Assembly: GCA_963814985.1 (NCBI GenBank)
Contig: CAWFFV010000058.1
Location: forward strand, 101,845-165,844
Source: CAWFFV01 sp963814985
Lineage (GTDB): Bacteria; Chloroflexota; Ktedonobacteria; Ktedonobacterales; Ktedonobacteraceae
DNA length: 64,000 nucleotides
Direction: 5' to 3'
Every line of letters begins with the position of its first letter. Position 1 is the stretch's first letter. Of the stretch, positions 30,298 through 40,216 are shown in pieces. The notes under the pieces were generated by a model. That model saw only the letters and a program-made list of their open reading frames with translations. It was not told the DNA's origin and did no database searches. The position numbers and the translations under genes were made by a program.

Positions 30298-30921
30298 CTA
30301 ATACCGATTCCCTGGAACTGGTCCACTCATTGGTGGCATACTGGGAGACATCCCCTGGATTGGCGGCATATTAGGAGACAGCCCTGGCATCGGCATACCA
30401 GGCATCGGTTGCATTTGCTGCATAGGTTGCTGTACATGAGCACCAGGAATGTTATTAGCGCAGTAAGGGCAGAAAGCCCAACGTAACTCCAGAAGACGCT
30501 CACATTTGGGGCAGGAACGTTTGAGCTTTTGACTGCATGATGGGCAGACCTGGAAGTCTGATTCGACACGTGCATGGCAGTTGTTGCAAGTCTGGCGCTC
30601 CGTCATCTCTGCCAGGAGAGACTCTTCCTCCAACTGGCGCTCGTAGATCTCTGCCAGTGTCTGGCGGGGACGGAGAATCATATAGATGAAGAGGCCGCCA
30701 ACAAAGAAGACTGCTACCAGTACCGTTGCGAGAACCTGCGAGAAAAAGTCTTGTGTGCGCGAACGTATATCACGGAATGTCCAGATGACCAGACTCAACC
30801 AGAAGATGACCAGAAAGGACACTGTACAACCTATAAGGGGGCCTACTAACCCCGTTAAAGTAGTGATTGTGTTTGGCGAAGATGCGGCAGGGAATAGAAG
30901 AGATGCTATATTTGCGTTCAC
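30298..30921 (-). CDS. Double zinc-ribbon protein with two N-terminal membrane helices
   Basis: About 207 residues from GTG 30921, chosen because GGGGCG lies nine bases upstream; the ATG at 30963 has no ribosome site. Two helices (TLTGLVGPLIGCTVSFLVIF in part, and VLATVLVAVFFVGGLFIYMI) are joined by a short loop. A charged linker (RQTLAEIYERQLEEESLLAE) leads to two zinc ribbons, CNNC-x(11)-CPSC and CPKC-x(11)-CPYC. The tail is Met/Pro/Gln-rich (MQQMQPMPGMPMPGL). Zinc ribbons should face the cytoplasm. Function is unknown; such proteins are common in Chloroflexota and may bind nucleic acid or partner proteins at the membrane. Confidence 0.8.
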   Translation of the reverse strand: MNANIASLLFPAASSPNTITTLTGLVGPLIGCTVSFLVIFWLSLVIWTFRDIRSRTQDFFSQVLATVLVAVFFVGGLFIYMILRPRQTLAEIYERQLEEESLLAEMTERQTCNNCHARVESDFQVCPSCSQKLKRSCPKCERLLELRWAFCPYCANNIPGAHVQQPMQQMQPMPGMPMPGLSPNMPPIQGMSPSMPPMSGPVPGNRY

Positions 30922-31080
30922 TGGATAAACGCCCCTTTCAGAATAGAAAATTTGGAACTGCATTCAACTTGCAACGTGTTGCGCTTACGATGTTTTAGGC
31001 TACATTTCACTGAATTACAACGTTCTACGAGGCTACAAGACTACACTATTAGGACTAAGAGATGGATAACTCTTAGAAAT

Positions 31081-34000
31081 TTATTCGAACACAAGTGTTG
31101 TTATTCCTCCTCCACGTATGCTCACTTGTATGGATGGGGTCTCTAAAGAAAGCGTAGATGCCTCGATCGGCTCTCTACGATCTTCCAGCAGGTTTGCCAT
31201 ATATGCTTGTGTAAAGACAAACCCTGGAGAAATAGTTGCATCCACTCCATGAGCCAGCGGGTTATAGATACGTACAACTGTTCCCTGTCCTTGATTGGAG
31301 CGCTTGATGGCACTGACCACTAGCTCACGCGGCTCTACAGCGATAAGTGTGGCCCGTGAGGAGAGTTGTCCCTCGTGTTGCTCGGTCACCTGCACTCGCG
31401 TTGTTATGGGAATGTTAAAAGCCTGAGCTTCACGTAAGATGAGTGCATCATCAATCTCCCAGGTGCCAGCATGTGGGACCAGTGCATAATCAAATTCGTG
31501 GTGTCCCAAACATTGTGCCTCTGGCGTGTGCTCCATTGGGCCAGCATGTCCGTGACGCGTAGAGAGATCACCACGCGAGAGCCACTCTACACAGCGCAGC
31601 AGGGTTAAGGCAACCGCCTGCCCTTCTTCATTGTGAATGATCTCATACTCTGGCAAACCACGATTGAGAACTCCTAATCCAATCTCACCATTACTGATAT
31701 CAACAAAGCGCTTTTGCGGAAAGGTATTCACTGGCTCCTCCGCCCAATCTGTGATATCTGCCGGACGTGGTTGAGCAACAGGGCGAGTCCGTACTTCGAA
31801 AGTACCCTCAGCAACAGCACACTCTACTGTATATGATACAGGAAAGGTCACACGCAATCGATGATCTTTCACCTTATTTTCTATACTGGTATGAATGTCA
31901 ATGCGACGAACACCCGGCGTGAGAGAAATTTCGCTCACAATGGAGCAAATGGTTAAACGAGAACTGCGCTCACTGCGATTGGCGGCACAGGCACTGGGTA
32001 AGGCCCAACGTCCACTGACACGTAAGGTAGCATATACCAGCCCTGCACTGATAAGATCTATTTTTGGTGGTTCCACTGGTTCACACACAAGCAGATCTTG
32101 TTCAGGTGGACAGTAGTTGTACAGGTCGCCAACATCTCCCTCATCTGTAAAGCGATTTAAACCTGCAAAAACAGTATTTGTTAGCTTATCTGTTACTATG
32201 AGTGTGCCATCTTGAGCATTGACCTCCACACGGTAAAACTCGTTTTCAATCACATTTTGTTGTGCCAGCAGCATGCTCTGTACTCTCTGAGGCCTGGCTG
32301 ACTCTCCATCCTTTAGCTCCTCTGCTTTGAGTCCGTGAGGATAGAGCCAGAAGGTCTTGAAGCCGTAGGCGGGAAGATCAGCCGCGACAAAATCAATGGT
32401 TTCACGTGCCTGATCAACTAGAGTGACCTCGAACATCTGAATATCATCACGCATTAGAAATTCCAGAATCTGCTCTCCGGCTAGAGAAATCTCATGCTCG
32501 TTGACAATAACTCGTCCTCTGGGGGCGATCATTACTTCAATATATATCACGCCTGGTTGGGGGGAATGATGGACATGGTGAAGGGGTGAATTGGTGTAGT
32601 CTTCAATATATACATTGGAAATGAGGTGCGTCTCACCCATTTTACCTATTGTAGAGAAGATCATCGTTTGAGCCATGTGAATGAGTTCTGAAGAAGTGCT
32701 GACTCCCGAAAGGGCGACTGCGGTAGCCAGCACTTCGCGGGCGATGGGCGTAGAGCCTATTTCCTGTCTCCAGCGGTTGACAATATGGTAGGGCATCTGT
32801 TCGCCACGTTCGTCGATGATCAGTGCGTTGTGGAGCGAGCCAGGGACCTGGATAGTACTCTGAACGTGCTCGGTACGCGGACCAGGAGCAGGATTAAAGA
32901 CCACGATCGGTACTGGCTGGTTATGCAGGTCTTTGGTGGTGAAAGGAGCATTGGTATTTGTCATTGCCACAATCTGTTGCATGGACTGATCGATGATACT
33001 CTCACTGATCTGCTGGCTTTGTGCGAAACGAACGCTGTTTTCGCGATGTACCTGGTCAATACTACAGCCACAGATACTATCATGAGGGTGATTCTGTAGA
33101 AGGTATTTCCATGCCGTGCGGACTAGCCCTTGTGGATAGGTGGCTCCCAATGCTGTGGCCCAGGTCGAGAGCGGCTCTACCCAATGCTCTAGCAGATGTT
33201 CGCTTGCGGTATTTTGCTGCTTGATCCATATGCGCGTAGAGAGGATCGAAGGGAGCAAATGTGCATATTGGCTGCTGCGCATTTCACCACTGAGGGTATC
33301 GAAATGCGAATTTTGCTGGCGTACCTGTTCAATATATTGAGGAAGTGTGCCGATCTGCACATGAATAGAATCGTAGTGTTTCTCGTTCGCCGGGTTACTC
33401 CCGAGATGGGTAAGAATTTTCTCATGTTGGGGATCGATATGAGTAAGGAGTTTATTAGCTTCTTCGATGACCTCTGGCAGCCCATCCTGTGGCTCAAGGT
33501 GATCAGAGCCATTCATAAAGAGGAGGGTGCTTGTCGTAGCTTTTGGCAAAATATTAGAGGTGAGTAGTTCAACGCGGGTGACAAATTCTGCTGGATTCAG
33601 CGGCATCAGTCTGGCGTTTGAGTAACCAATCGGATCAGCGAGATGGATCACCAGAACTTTCGTTCCATCAGGGGCGGCCCAATAAAATTCGCTCTTGTGA
33701 GCTTCTGCGCCTACACCACGCCAGAAAACTGCGCTATCAATCTCGCAGCCCCGAAGAATCTGCGGCATCTGGGCGATGTGCCCAAAGCAGTCGGGAACAT
33801 AGCCTACACTCATTGGAGTACCAAACTCAGCGGCACGCCGTAAGCCAATCTGCAAGTTGCGAATGAGCGCTTCGCCGCTGACAAGAAACTCATCGGGTTG
33901 TAAGTACCATGGTCCTACCTGGATACGTCCAGAGCGTATATGGCGCTTCAGGCGCTCTTCTTGTTCTGGTTGTATCTCTAAATAATCATCGAGAACGATA

Positions 34001-34167
34001 GTCTGACCATCAAGCATAAAATGACAAAATTTCTCATCTGAATCTAAGATATCGAGCAGCCTGTCAATAGTTTTTACTAGCCGAATACGAAATTGCTGAA
34101 ATGTTTGGTACCATTCACGGTCCCAGTGCGTATGTGGGACAAGAATAATCGTAAGTTGCTTGTTCAT
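31081..34167 (-). CDS. Glycoside hydrolase family 38 alpha-mannosidase-like enzyme
   Basis: 1,028 residues, full length for the family. The N-terminal catalytic domain opens with VPHTHWDREWYQTFQQF (zinc-binding His and Asp). SVGYVPDCFGHIAQMPQIL holds the second zinc and nucleophile region, and HDSICGCSIDQVH is the helical-domain signature. The C-terminal half (~500-1028) is the GH38 beta-sandwich. It resembles bacterial mannosylglycerate hydrolases (MngB) and alpha-mannosidases; exact substrate is not readable. No signal peptide, so cytoplasmic. AAAGGAGTATT precedes the ATG. It stands alone, without a sugar transporter nearby. Confidence 0.9.
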   Translation of the reverse strand: MNKQLTIILVPHTHWDREWYQTFQQFRIRLVKTIDRLLDILDSDEKFCHFMLDGQTIVLDDYLEIQPEQEERLKRHIRSGRIQVGPWYLQPDEFLVSGEALIRNLQIGLRRAAEFGTPMSVGYVPDCFGHIAQMPQILRGCEIDSAVFWRGVGAEAHKSEFYWAAPDGTKVLVIHLADPIGYSNARLMPLNPAEFVTRVELLTSNILPKATTSTLLFMNGSDHLEPQDGLPEVIEEANKLLTHIDPQHEKILTHLGSNPANEKHYDSIHVQIGTLPQYIEQVRQQNSHFDTLSGEMRSSQYAHLLPSILSTRIWIKQQNTASEHLLEHWVEPLSTWATALGATYPQGLVRTAWKYLLQNHPHDSICGCSIDQVHRENSVRFAQSQQISESIIDQSMQQIVAMTNTNAPFTTKDLHNQPVPIVVFNPAPGPRTEHVQSTIQVPGSLHNALIIDERGEQMPYHIVNRWRQEIGSTPIAREVLATAVALSGVSTSSELIHMAQTMIFSTIGKMGETHLISNVYIEDYTNSPLHHVHHSPQPGVIYIEVMIAPRGRVIVNEHEISLAGEQILEFLMRDDIQMFEVTLVDQARETIDFVAADLPAYGFKTFWLYPHGLKAEELKDGESARPQRVQSMLLAQQNVIENEFYRVEVNAQDGTLIVTDKLTNTVFAGLNRFTDEGDVGDLYNYCPPEQDLLVCEPVEPPKIDLISAGLVYATLRVSGRWALPSACAANRSERSSRLTICSIVSEISLTPGVRRIDIHTSIENKVKDHRLRVTFPVSYTVECAVAEGTFEVRTRPVAQPRPADITDWAEEPVNTFPQKRFVDISNGEIGLGVLNRGLPEYEIIHNEEGQAVALTLLRCVEWLSRGDLSTRHGHAGPMEHTPEAQCLGHHEFDYALVPHAGTWEIDDALILREAQAFNIPITTRVQVTEQHEGQLSSRATLIAVEPRELVVSAIKRSNQGQGTVVRIYNPLAHGVDATISPGFVFTQAYMANLLEDRREPIEASTLSLETPSIQVSIRGGGITTLVFE

Positions 34168-34230
34168 AATACTCCTTTGATGAAATTAAGAAGCATATTT
34201 GATGAATATAAAAGGCTAACTTGTTGATGG

Positions 34231-34405
34231 CAACTACTCAGGCCCCTGTTCCTGATTCCGAAGCGCCGCAGGCGCTTTGCAACCCGTTTTATGTGGGTTG
34301 TGTTGCTCGTAGTGGAGGTTGCGCCGCAACCTCCACTACGAGCAACACAACCCACATAAAACAAGAGTGAGCCACCGCAGGTGGTGAGGAGACCTGAGTA
34401 GTTAC
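34231..34405. repeat. Palindromic element copy C
   Basis: Ends CAACTACTCAGGCCCC and CCTGAGTAGTTAC. The core 34286-34362 is a perfect 77-nt palindrome with 38-bp arms. Its outer arm GTTTTATGTGGGTTG is shared with copies D, E and F, but its inner arm (GCTCGTAGTGGAGGTTGCG) is closer to copy B. Same orientation as copy A. Confidence 0.85.
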
Positions 34406-34540
34406 GATTTTTCGCCAGAGCGAAGTAAACTGCATTTTTTGTACTACATGCAAGGCTTATCCTGTAGTGAAAATCATTATATCTGATCGAAGAATAGCAT
34501 GGCAACTAAGCAAATTACAGAATTACAGGACTCTCCATTC

Positions 34541-34616
34541 TTCAGGGGAAAAGTGAGGTGCCCTGACGGAGTGCGAGGTGTCCTCGCAAAAATTCTTTTC
34601 CCAAAATCCCCCTGAA
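34541..34616. repeat. Short repeat with TTCAGGGG/CCCCTGAA ends
   Basis: Ends TTCAGGGG and CCCCTGAA are inverted. The middle GTGCGAGGTGTCCTCGCAAAA, read in two parts, matches GCGCGAGGTATCCTCGCAAAA in the element at 54261-54402. This marks a second repeat type sharing a GCGAGG-CCTCGC mini-hairpin and a downstream AAAATCCCCC. Confidence 0.6.
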
Positions 34617-34886
34617 GGATGGAAACCCAATTACAGAGATGTAATGCTGGTGGAGGGGAAGAGGATTCAGAACAAAAAACATCACTTTTTGCAAGTAGTA
34701 GTACTTATGTCTTATTTTTGAGCAGCATGTGAAATGGTATGATATGTTCTGAGTTGATGCTTTTTAATCTATCAAAAGACTGCACAGGCTCTCGCCTCTT
34801 TGAAAAGCAAATGAGGTCGCACGAAATAGCTTCTATGGTAAGCCAGTGCTGTGATATCGTTGTTTTGTACTTAAAGGAGGTTGTCT

Positions 34887-35816
34887 ATGGCAAGTGGTAG
34901 TTATGCTAGAAAAAAGCCTATACCACGACAGCCTGTCCACACTCAATCCTTTGTTCCTGCACGAGCTACACGTCAACTTCAATCGGTAGCTATTGAGGAA
35001 GAATCCGAAACAGGCATATTGCCAGGGCGTCCTACGATTAGTAAGGCCCTTCAAGTTGCGCTTCCCGCAAGCAAGCCCTCTAAGCCGTTCAGGCCAGGAT
35101 TTATACCTTTCAACAGGATCGTTGATGAGTATGCACCAGACCCGTTGCAACGGCACAAGCCCTGGTTGAATCGGTTAACCATTTCCATTAGCATTGCCGT
35201 CGTTTTTGCTCTTGTGCTTCTCTCGGCAGGAATGTTCCAGCGAACAGGCGATGCCCAACTGATCAGTTACTTTGGTGGCAAGGCGTATGATGTTCAATCC
35301 GCTAGCTGGCAAATGAATGGGCCTATGTCTCCCAAGGTTCCAATTCCTACCAATGCTGGTCCCTACTCTGTTTTAGGTAAACCAAGTATTAGTGTCAATT
35401 TCATCAATCAGGTCCTTGCAAGCTACCACTCGCCTGCATCTGGCAAGGGGCAGACCTTATATGATCTTGGGATGAAATATGGTATTGATCCGGCCTTTGC
35501 GCTGGCCTTCTTTATGCATGAAAGTACTTTTGGCACCGCTGGCGAAGCGCGGGTGAGCCTCTCACTGGGTAATTTACGCTGTATTCCTAATTACCTTTGT
35601 CGGGATGGATATGCATGGTTTAGCTCCTGGGAGAGTGGTTTCGAGGCATGGTATCGTTTGATCCGTAACCTCTACGTTGCACAATGGGGCCTTACCACCG
35701 TAGAGCAGATTATTCCTAGATATGCACCTACTGCCGACAACAACAATGAAGCAGCCTACATTGCCTCACTCAAGCATTCTCTGGATACCTGGCACGCGGG
35801 TATTCTCAGGCCGTGA
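34887..35816 (+). CDS. Membrane-anchored glucosaminidase-type (lysozyme-like) protein
   Basis: 309 residues from ATG 34887, six bases after AAAGGAGG. Residues 1-95 are a basic, Pro-rich cytoplasmic tail. A helix (ISISIAVVFALVLLSAGMF, ~100-118) anchors it. The outside part (~170-305) has GMKYGIDPAFALAFFMHEST, with the catalytic-type Glu in HEST, then SLSLGNLRCI and YAWFSSWESGFEAWYRLI. This is the glucosaminidase/mannosyl-glycoprotein endo-beta-N-acetylglucosaminidase fold that cleaves peptidoglycan glycan strands. Its stop overlaps the converging regulator gene by 11 bases. Likely role: cell-wall remodelling in filamentous growth or sporulation; the process is inferred. Confidence 0.8.
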   Translation: MASGSYARKKPIPRQPVHTQSFVPARATRQLQSVAIEEESETGILPGRPTISKALQVALPASKPSKPFRPGFIPFNRIVDEYAPDPLQRHKPWLNRLTISISIAVVFALVLLSAGMFQRTGDAQLISYFGGKAYDVQSASWQMNGPMSPKVPIPTNAGPYSVLGKPSISVNFINQVLASYHSPASGKGQTLYDLGMKYGIDPAFALAFFMHESTFGTAGEARVSLSLGNLRCIPNYLCRDGYAWFSSWESGFEAWYRLIRNLYVAQWGLTTVEQIIPRYAPTADNNNEAAYIASLKHSLDTWHAGILRP

Positions 35817-37257
35817 TCAAACCTTGTTCGAGAGCCCTGCTGAGTGCCTCGGTACGGCCTGAGACATTGAGTTTTTGATAAATGTTTGCTAGATGGAAAT
35901 TCACTGTCCGTTCGCTCACATAGAGTCGAGCGGCAATTTCTTTATTGCGCAATCCTCGTGCCAGCAGGCGTAGTACTTCCAATTCTCGCGCTGTGAGCGT
36001 ATCATAACGCGTGTTGCCGCGTCCCTGCTTACCGAAGCGTGAGAGTAATTTACCTGCGAGTTGTGGCTGTATTACAACCTCACCACGTGCTACCACACGT
36101 ATCGCCTGGGCGAGTTCATCGGGAGTAATATCTTTCAAGATATAGCCATTTGCCCCTGCTCGTAGCGTCTCATATAAGTACTCCTCGCGATCTTGCGTTG
36201 AGAACAGTAATACCTTTGTGTCGAGGTTCAACTGTTTAATTTGGTGAAGGGCTTCCAGGCTTTGTCCATTGGGCAGTTGCGAATCCATCAATACGACTTG
36301 TGGCCCAAGCTCCAACGTTTCGCTCACCGCCTGAACTCCATCGGCTGCCGCACCAACCACTTGCAAATCCGGGTAGGATTCAAGGAGTCGATGGAGTCCA
36401 GCGCGTGTGACTGCTTGAGTCTCGACAATCAGGATACGTATGCGCTTATCAGGGGTGGGAGATGGTAGCTGCGCTGGTTCATCAATTTTTGTGGTTGTTG
36501 TATCGCTCACTATGCCAACTGTGGGAACGTGAGATATGTAGGGGACGCGAGCCAGAACGCGCGTCCCTCGCTCTCCCTGTGGGCTTACTTCCAGAGTACC
36601 TCCCAACTGTTCAAGACGATAGCGCAGGTCACTGACGATAGGAGAATCAGCCGTGGATGAGATTACAGCATCTGGAGGTACAGGAACTATGGCAAAGTGA
36701 GGAAGCGCTGTGTCGTAGGTCGTCTCATCGGATATTACCATCTGTGTTCCGATATTTATCCCATCGTCTTCAACACCCATCTGAACATCGTCTGGTCCAT
36801 AGGCAAGTGTGAGGCGTAGTTTACGTGCTCCTGTATGCTGCTCCACCTGATAGAGGGCCTCGCGTGCAATCAAATAAAGCACACGTTCAGTACTGGCAGA
36901 GAGGGTATGCTCTTTTGGTTTACCCTGTTCATCAACGCCAGAAAACAAGACGCGACTGGAGAGTCCCAACGTCTCGGCTGTTTCCTCGGCAATACGAGAT
37001 AGTGCCTCCGCTAACGTTACACCCTCTAATTCGGCAAGCGGCAGATCCTCAATTGATGATCGGACCTCATAAAGCATCTCCCGCGTCATATGCTCCAATA
37101 TCTGCAAGCCGTCGCGTACTGCGTACATCTCAGCAATATTCTCTCGTGCTCCTTTGTCTACCAGAGTTTGTAGTGCGTTCAGTTGAATTAACATTGTACT
37201 CAACATGCCTAATAAACGCTCAGGAGGATGGTCTGGGGGAGCACTGCTGGTTAGCAT
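35806..37257 (-). CDS. Fused kinase-like ATPase + atypical receiver + LuxR HTH regulator
   Basis: 483 residues. Residues 1-240 resemble the dimerisation helix and HATPase domain of NarL-type kinases (VLYLIAREALYQVEQHTGARK, VGIEDDGIN-like VEDDGINIG, LEVSPQGERGTRVLARVP). The phospho-accepting E-L-H-D box is absent. Residues ~275-395 are a receiver: the first acidic pair is replaced (RILIVETQAV), phospho-acceptor Asp325 (VVLMDSQLPNG) remains, and Lys is present (GYILKDIT). Residues ~415-480 are a LuxR HTH (LTARELEVLRLLARGLRN; SERTVNFHLANIYQKLNV). Kinase and regulator in one chain, output at the C-terminus, suggests a ligand- or ATP-gated transcription factor that bypasses phosphorelay. That is inference. 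Confidence 0.85.
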   Translation of the reverse strand: MLTSSAPPDHPPERLLGMLSTMLIQLNALQTLVDKGARENIAEMYAVRDGLQILEHMTREMLYEVRSSIEDLPLAELEGVTLAEALSRIAEETAETLGLSSRVLFSGVDEQGKPKEHTLSASTERVLYLIAREALYQVEQHTGARKLRLTLAYGPDDVQMGVEDDGINIGTQMVISDETTYDTALPHFAIVPVPPDAVISSTADSPIVSDLRYRLEQLGGTLEVSPQGERGTRVLARVPYISHVPTVGIVSDTTTTKIDEPAQLPSPTPDKRIRILIVETQAVTRAGLHRLLESYPDLQVVGAAADGVQAVSETLELGPQVVLMDSQLPNGQSLEALHQIKQLNLDTKVLLFSTQDREEYLYETLRAGANGYILKDITPDELAQAIRVVARGEVVIQPQLAGKLLSRFGKQGRGNTRYDTLTARELEVLRLLARGLRNKEIAARLYVSERTVNFHLANIYQKLNVSGRTEALSRALEQGLITA

Positions 37258-37286
37258 GGTATCTCTTCTCCATTGTCAGGTGGTCA

Positions 37287-37461
37287 TGGGTCATCCCGGT
37301 AACTATTCAGGTCCCTTTTTCTGATTCCTCAGCGCCTACGGCGCTTCGCAGGTTGTTTTATGTGGGTTGCGTGTTTGCGCCGCAAACACGCAACCCACAT
37401 AAAACAAGAGCGAGCCACCGCAGGTGGCGAGGAGACCAGAATAGTTACCGGGATGACTCAT
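37287..37461. repeat. Palindromic element copy D with extended 28-bp ends
   Basis: Left end ATGGGTCATCCCGGTAAC-TATTCAGGTC and right end GACCAGAATAGTTAC-CGGGATGACTCAT are inverted over 28 bases with two mismatches, showing that the full terminal repeat is longer than GTAACTATTCAGG. The core 37353-37407 is a perfect 55-nt palindrome (27-bp arms; TTGTTTTATGTGGGTTGCG outside, TGTTTGCGC inside). It lies between the fused regulator and clpB, both on the minus strand. Confidence 0.87.
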
Positions 37462-37467
37462 GCTGGA

Positions 37468-40051
37468 CTACTGTAGGGACTTCATCTCAAGTTTGCCATT
37501 CTGGGTATCAATATCAACTGTATCACCGTCGTGCATTGTGCCATCCAGAATAGCACGGGCAATACGGTTCTCTACCTCTTTTTGGACAACACGTTTGAGA
37601 GGACGTGCTCCAAACTGAGGATCATAGCCTTCGTTGGCAAGGAAATCCTTAGCGGCATCACTGAGTTGCAGAGTGATATGGCGCTCTGTCAGACGCGGAC
37701 GCAAACGATTGATCTGGATATCAACGATATTTTTCATCTGCTCGCGGCTGATCTGGCGGAAGACGATCACTTCGTCGATACGATTGATAAACTCAGGACG
37801 GAAACCCTCTTCGCGTAGTCGTTGTCGTACCGTACGCTGAATCTCTTCCTCGTCCATACCATCATATTCATGTAGCCAGCGATTGCCAACGTTGCTGGTC
37901 ATGATAATGACCGTGTTCTTGAAATCAACTGTGCGTCCCTGTCCATCGGTAAGACGTCCATCGTCAAGCAGTTGTAGCAAGACGTTGAAGACCTCTGGTG
38001 CCGCCTTCTCAATCTCGTCAAGCAAGACAACACTATAGGGATGGCGACGCACAGCTTCAGTCAGTTGCCCACCTTCTTCATAGCCAATATAGCCAGGAGG
38101 GGCACCGATCAACCGCGAAACGCTATGTTTCTCCATGTACTCTGACATGTCGATCCGCACCATGGCCTGTTCGCTATCAAAGAGAAACTCTGCCAGAGCA
38201 CGCGCCAGTTCTGTTTTCCCTACGCCTGTTGGTCCCAGGAAAAGGAAGCTGGCAAGCGGTCGATTAGGGTCCTGCAAACCTGCCCGTGAACGTCGGATTG
38301 CGTCTGAGACAATCTGCAAGGCCATCTCCTGTCCTACGACGCGTTCACGTAAACGTTCCTCCATCGAGAGCAATTTTTGTACCTCAGCCTCCATAAGTTT
38401 GGAGACAGGGATGTGCGTCCACTTGGAAACGATCTCTGCAATATCCTCGGAATCAACTTCTTCTTTGAGCATACGTGCACTTTGTAAATTTGTTAACCTG
38501 GACTCCATCTCCTGGATACGTTGTTCAAGTATTTATGATGGTACCATATTTCAGTCGTGCCATTGCTTCGTAGTCATACCGACGTTCGGCTTTCTCATAC
38601 TCTACCTGAGCCTCCTCCATTTGCTTCTTGAGCCGACGCATCTCTTCGACAGGTTCACGCTCACTTTCAAGTGACAGACGCATGGTATGCAATTGTTCGC
38701 TTAAATTGGCAATCTCGCGTTCGACTTTCTCACGCCGTTCGCGGCTGGCGGGATCGGTCTCTTTCTTTAACGCTTCCTGCTCTACCTGCAACTGGCGGAT
38801 TCGCCGATCCAGAGCGTCAATCTCGCTGGGAGTGCTATCCAGTTCCACGCGGCGATGGCTACCTGCTTCATCCACCAGATCGATAGCTTTATCAGGCAAG
38901 AAACGATCGGTGATATAACGATTAGAGAGCATGGCCGCTGCCACCAGAGCACTATCCTGGATACGCACACCATGATGTACCTCGTAGCGCTGCTTCAGTC
39001 CGCGCAGGATGCTGATGGTGTCTTCGACAGAAGGTTGATCGACCAGTACAGGTTGGAAACGGCGCTCTAAGGCGGCATCCTTCTCAATATGTTTACGATA
39101 CTCATCAAGTGTAGTTGCACCGATGCAGTGTAGTTCACCACGCGCAAGCATCGGCTTGAGCATATTCGAGGCGTCCATTGCTCCCTCTGCTGCCCCGGCT
39201 CCAACCAGGGTATGTAACTCATCGATGAAGAGAACAATCCCGCCTTCGGCGTTGGTTACTTCTTTGAGGACGGCTTTCAAGCGCTCTTCAAACTCACCAC
39301 GGAATTTGGCCCCAGCCACCAATGCACCAAGGTCGAGGGTGACAACCTGCTTATCTGCAAGGGTCTTTGGAATGTCGCCACGTACAATGCGTTGGGCCAG
39401 TCCTTCGACGATGGCAGTCTTACCAACGCCAGGTTCACCAATCAACACCGGATTATTCTTTGTACGTCGGCTCAAGACCTGGATCACGCGCCGAATCTCC
39501 TCATCACGTCCGATCACTGGATCAAGCTTACCCTGGCGTGCCAGTTCTGTCAGGTTACGACCATACTTTTCCAGAGCTTGATATTTATTCTCCGGGTCCT
39601 GATCGGTCACGCGCTGTGAACCGCGAATAGTGGTAAGTGCTTTCATTACCAGATCGCGGGAAAGACCAGCAGCCTTCAGAGCGCGTTGTGCTCCCCCATC
39701 GCCAGCGAACATGGCAAGGAGCATATGCTCAACGCTCAGATATTCATCCTTGAAGTGGGTCATTTCTTTCCAGGCATCTTCCAGCACTTTGCGTAAGCGT
39801 GGCGAGATACTTGGCTCATTTCCACCATAAACACGTGGCGTACGTTCGATCTCATTCTCGATGATACGTTGTGCCGCTGAAAGGTTACCTCCAGCTTTCT
39901 GGATCACCTGTTGTACGACTCCACCCTCTTGCCGTAACAGGCAACTCAGGAGATGCTCAGGTTCAATAGACCCATGGTTGTACTCTTTGGCGATTTCTGA
40001 TGCTTCATGGATAGCTTCACGTGCCTTGTCTGTAAAGCGTTCTATCTTCAT
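37468..40051 (-). CDS. clpB: ATP-dependent chaperone ClpB (one frameshift in the middle domain)
   Basis: About 860 residues in two frames. The N-terminal part (40051-38525) has MKIERFTDKAREAIHEASEI, Clp N-repeats, NBD1 with GEPGVGKTAIVEGLAQRIV, VLFIDELHTLVGAG and the coiled-coil M domain (REPVEEMRRLKKQMEEAQ). The second part continues LEQRIQEMESRLTNLQSA and NBD2 with LGPTGVGKTELARALAEFL, VVLLDEIEKAAPEVFN and EFINRIDEVIVF. The first frame stops at YGTIINT; one extra A near 38535 would read on into LEQRI. The M domain identifies ClpB rather than ClpA/C. It disaggregates proteins with DnaK. No CIRCE or HAIR operator was found in the 160 bases upstream. Confidence 0.93.
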
Positions 40052-40216
40052 TTGCTGTTTCCCTCTCTCCCGATTAGAGTGTTTCCTATGAATAATATAT
40101 CATATTGAGTAGTTTATTGCAAAAAATATGAGTGCTATTGTATCAAACATGGAGAGATTATTTGATATTTCGGATGTGCCCCTACACCTTGTCGGCTATG
40201 ATATACTTGAGCCACC

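Larger units (their letters stand above)
34168..34886. other. Intergenic region holding element C and a second repeat type
   Basis: Between divergent genes (mannosidase left, glucosaminidase-type protein right). It contains palindromic element C (34231-34405) and a shorter repeat (34541-34616). AAAGGAGG at 34873-34880 is the ribosome site of the right-hand gene. No coding frame other than those running through the palindromes. Confidence 0.5.

Noticed and set aside
34164..34505. Open frames running through the palindromic element (and the similar ones at 8425-8874 and 14624-15187)
   Set aside because: Translation of the palindromes gives mirrored low-complexity peptides repeated at every copy; frames end at random points outside the elements.
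39123..39581. Long open frame on the plus strand inside clpB
   Set aside because: It is the antisense shadow of the conserved NBD1 region; the amino-acid make-up is atypical and it has no ribosome site.
40052..40216. Heat-shock operator (CIRCE or HAIR) before clpB
   Set aside because: Neither the TTAGCACTC-type nor the CTTGAGT-type inverted repeat is present. The ATTGAGTAG word has no matching arm.
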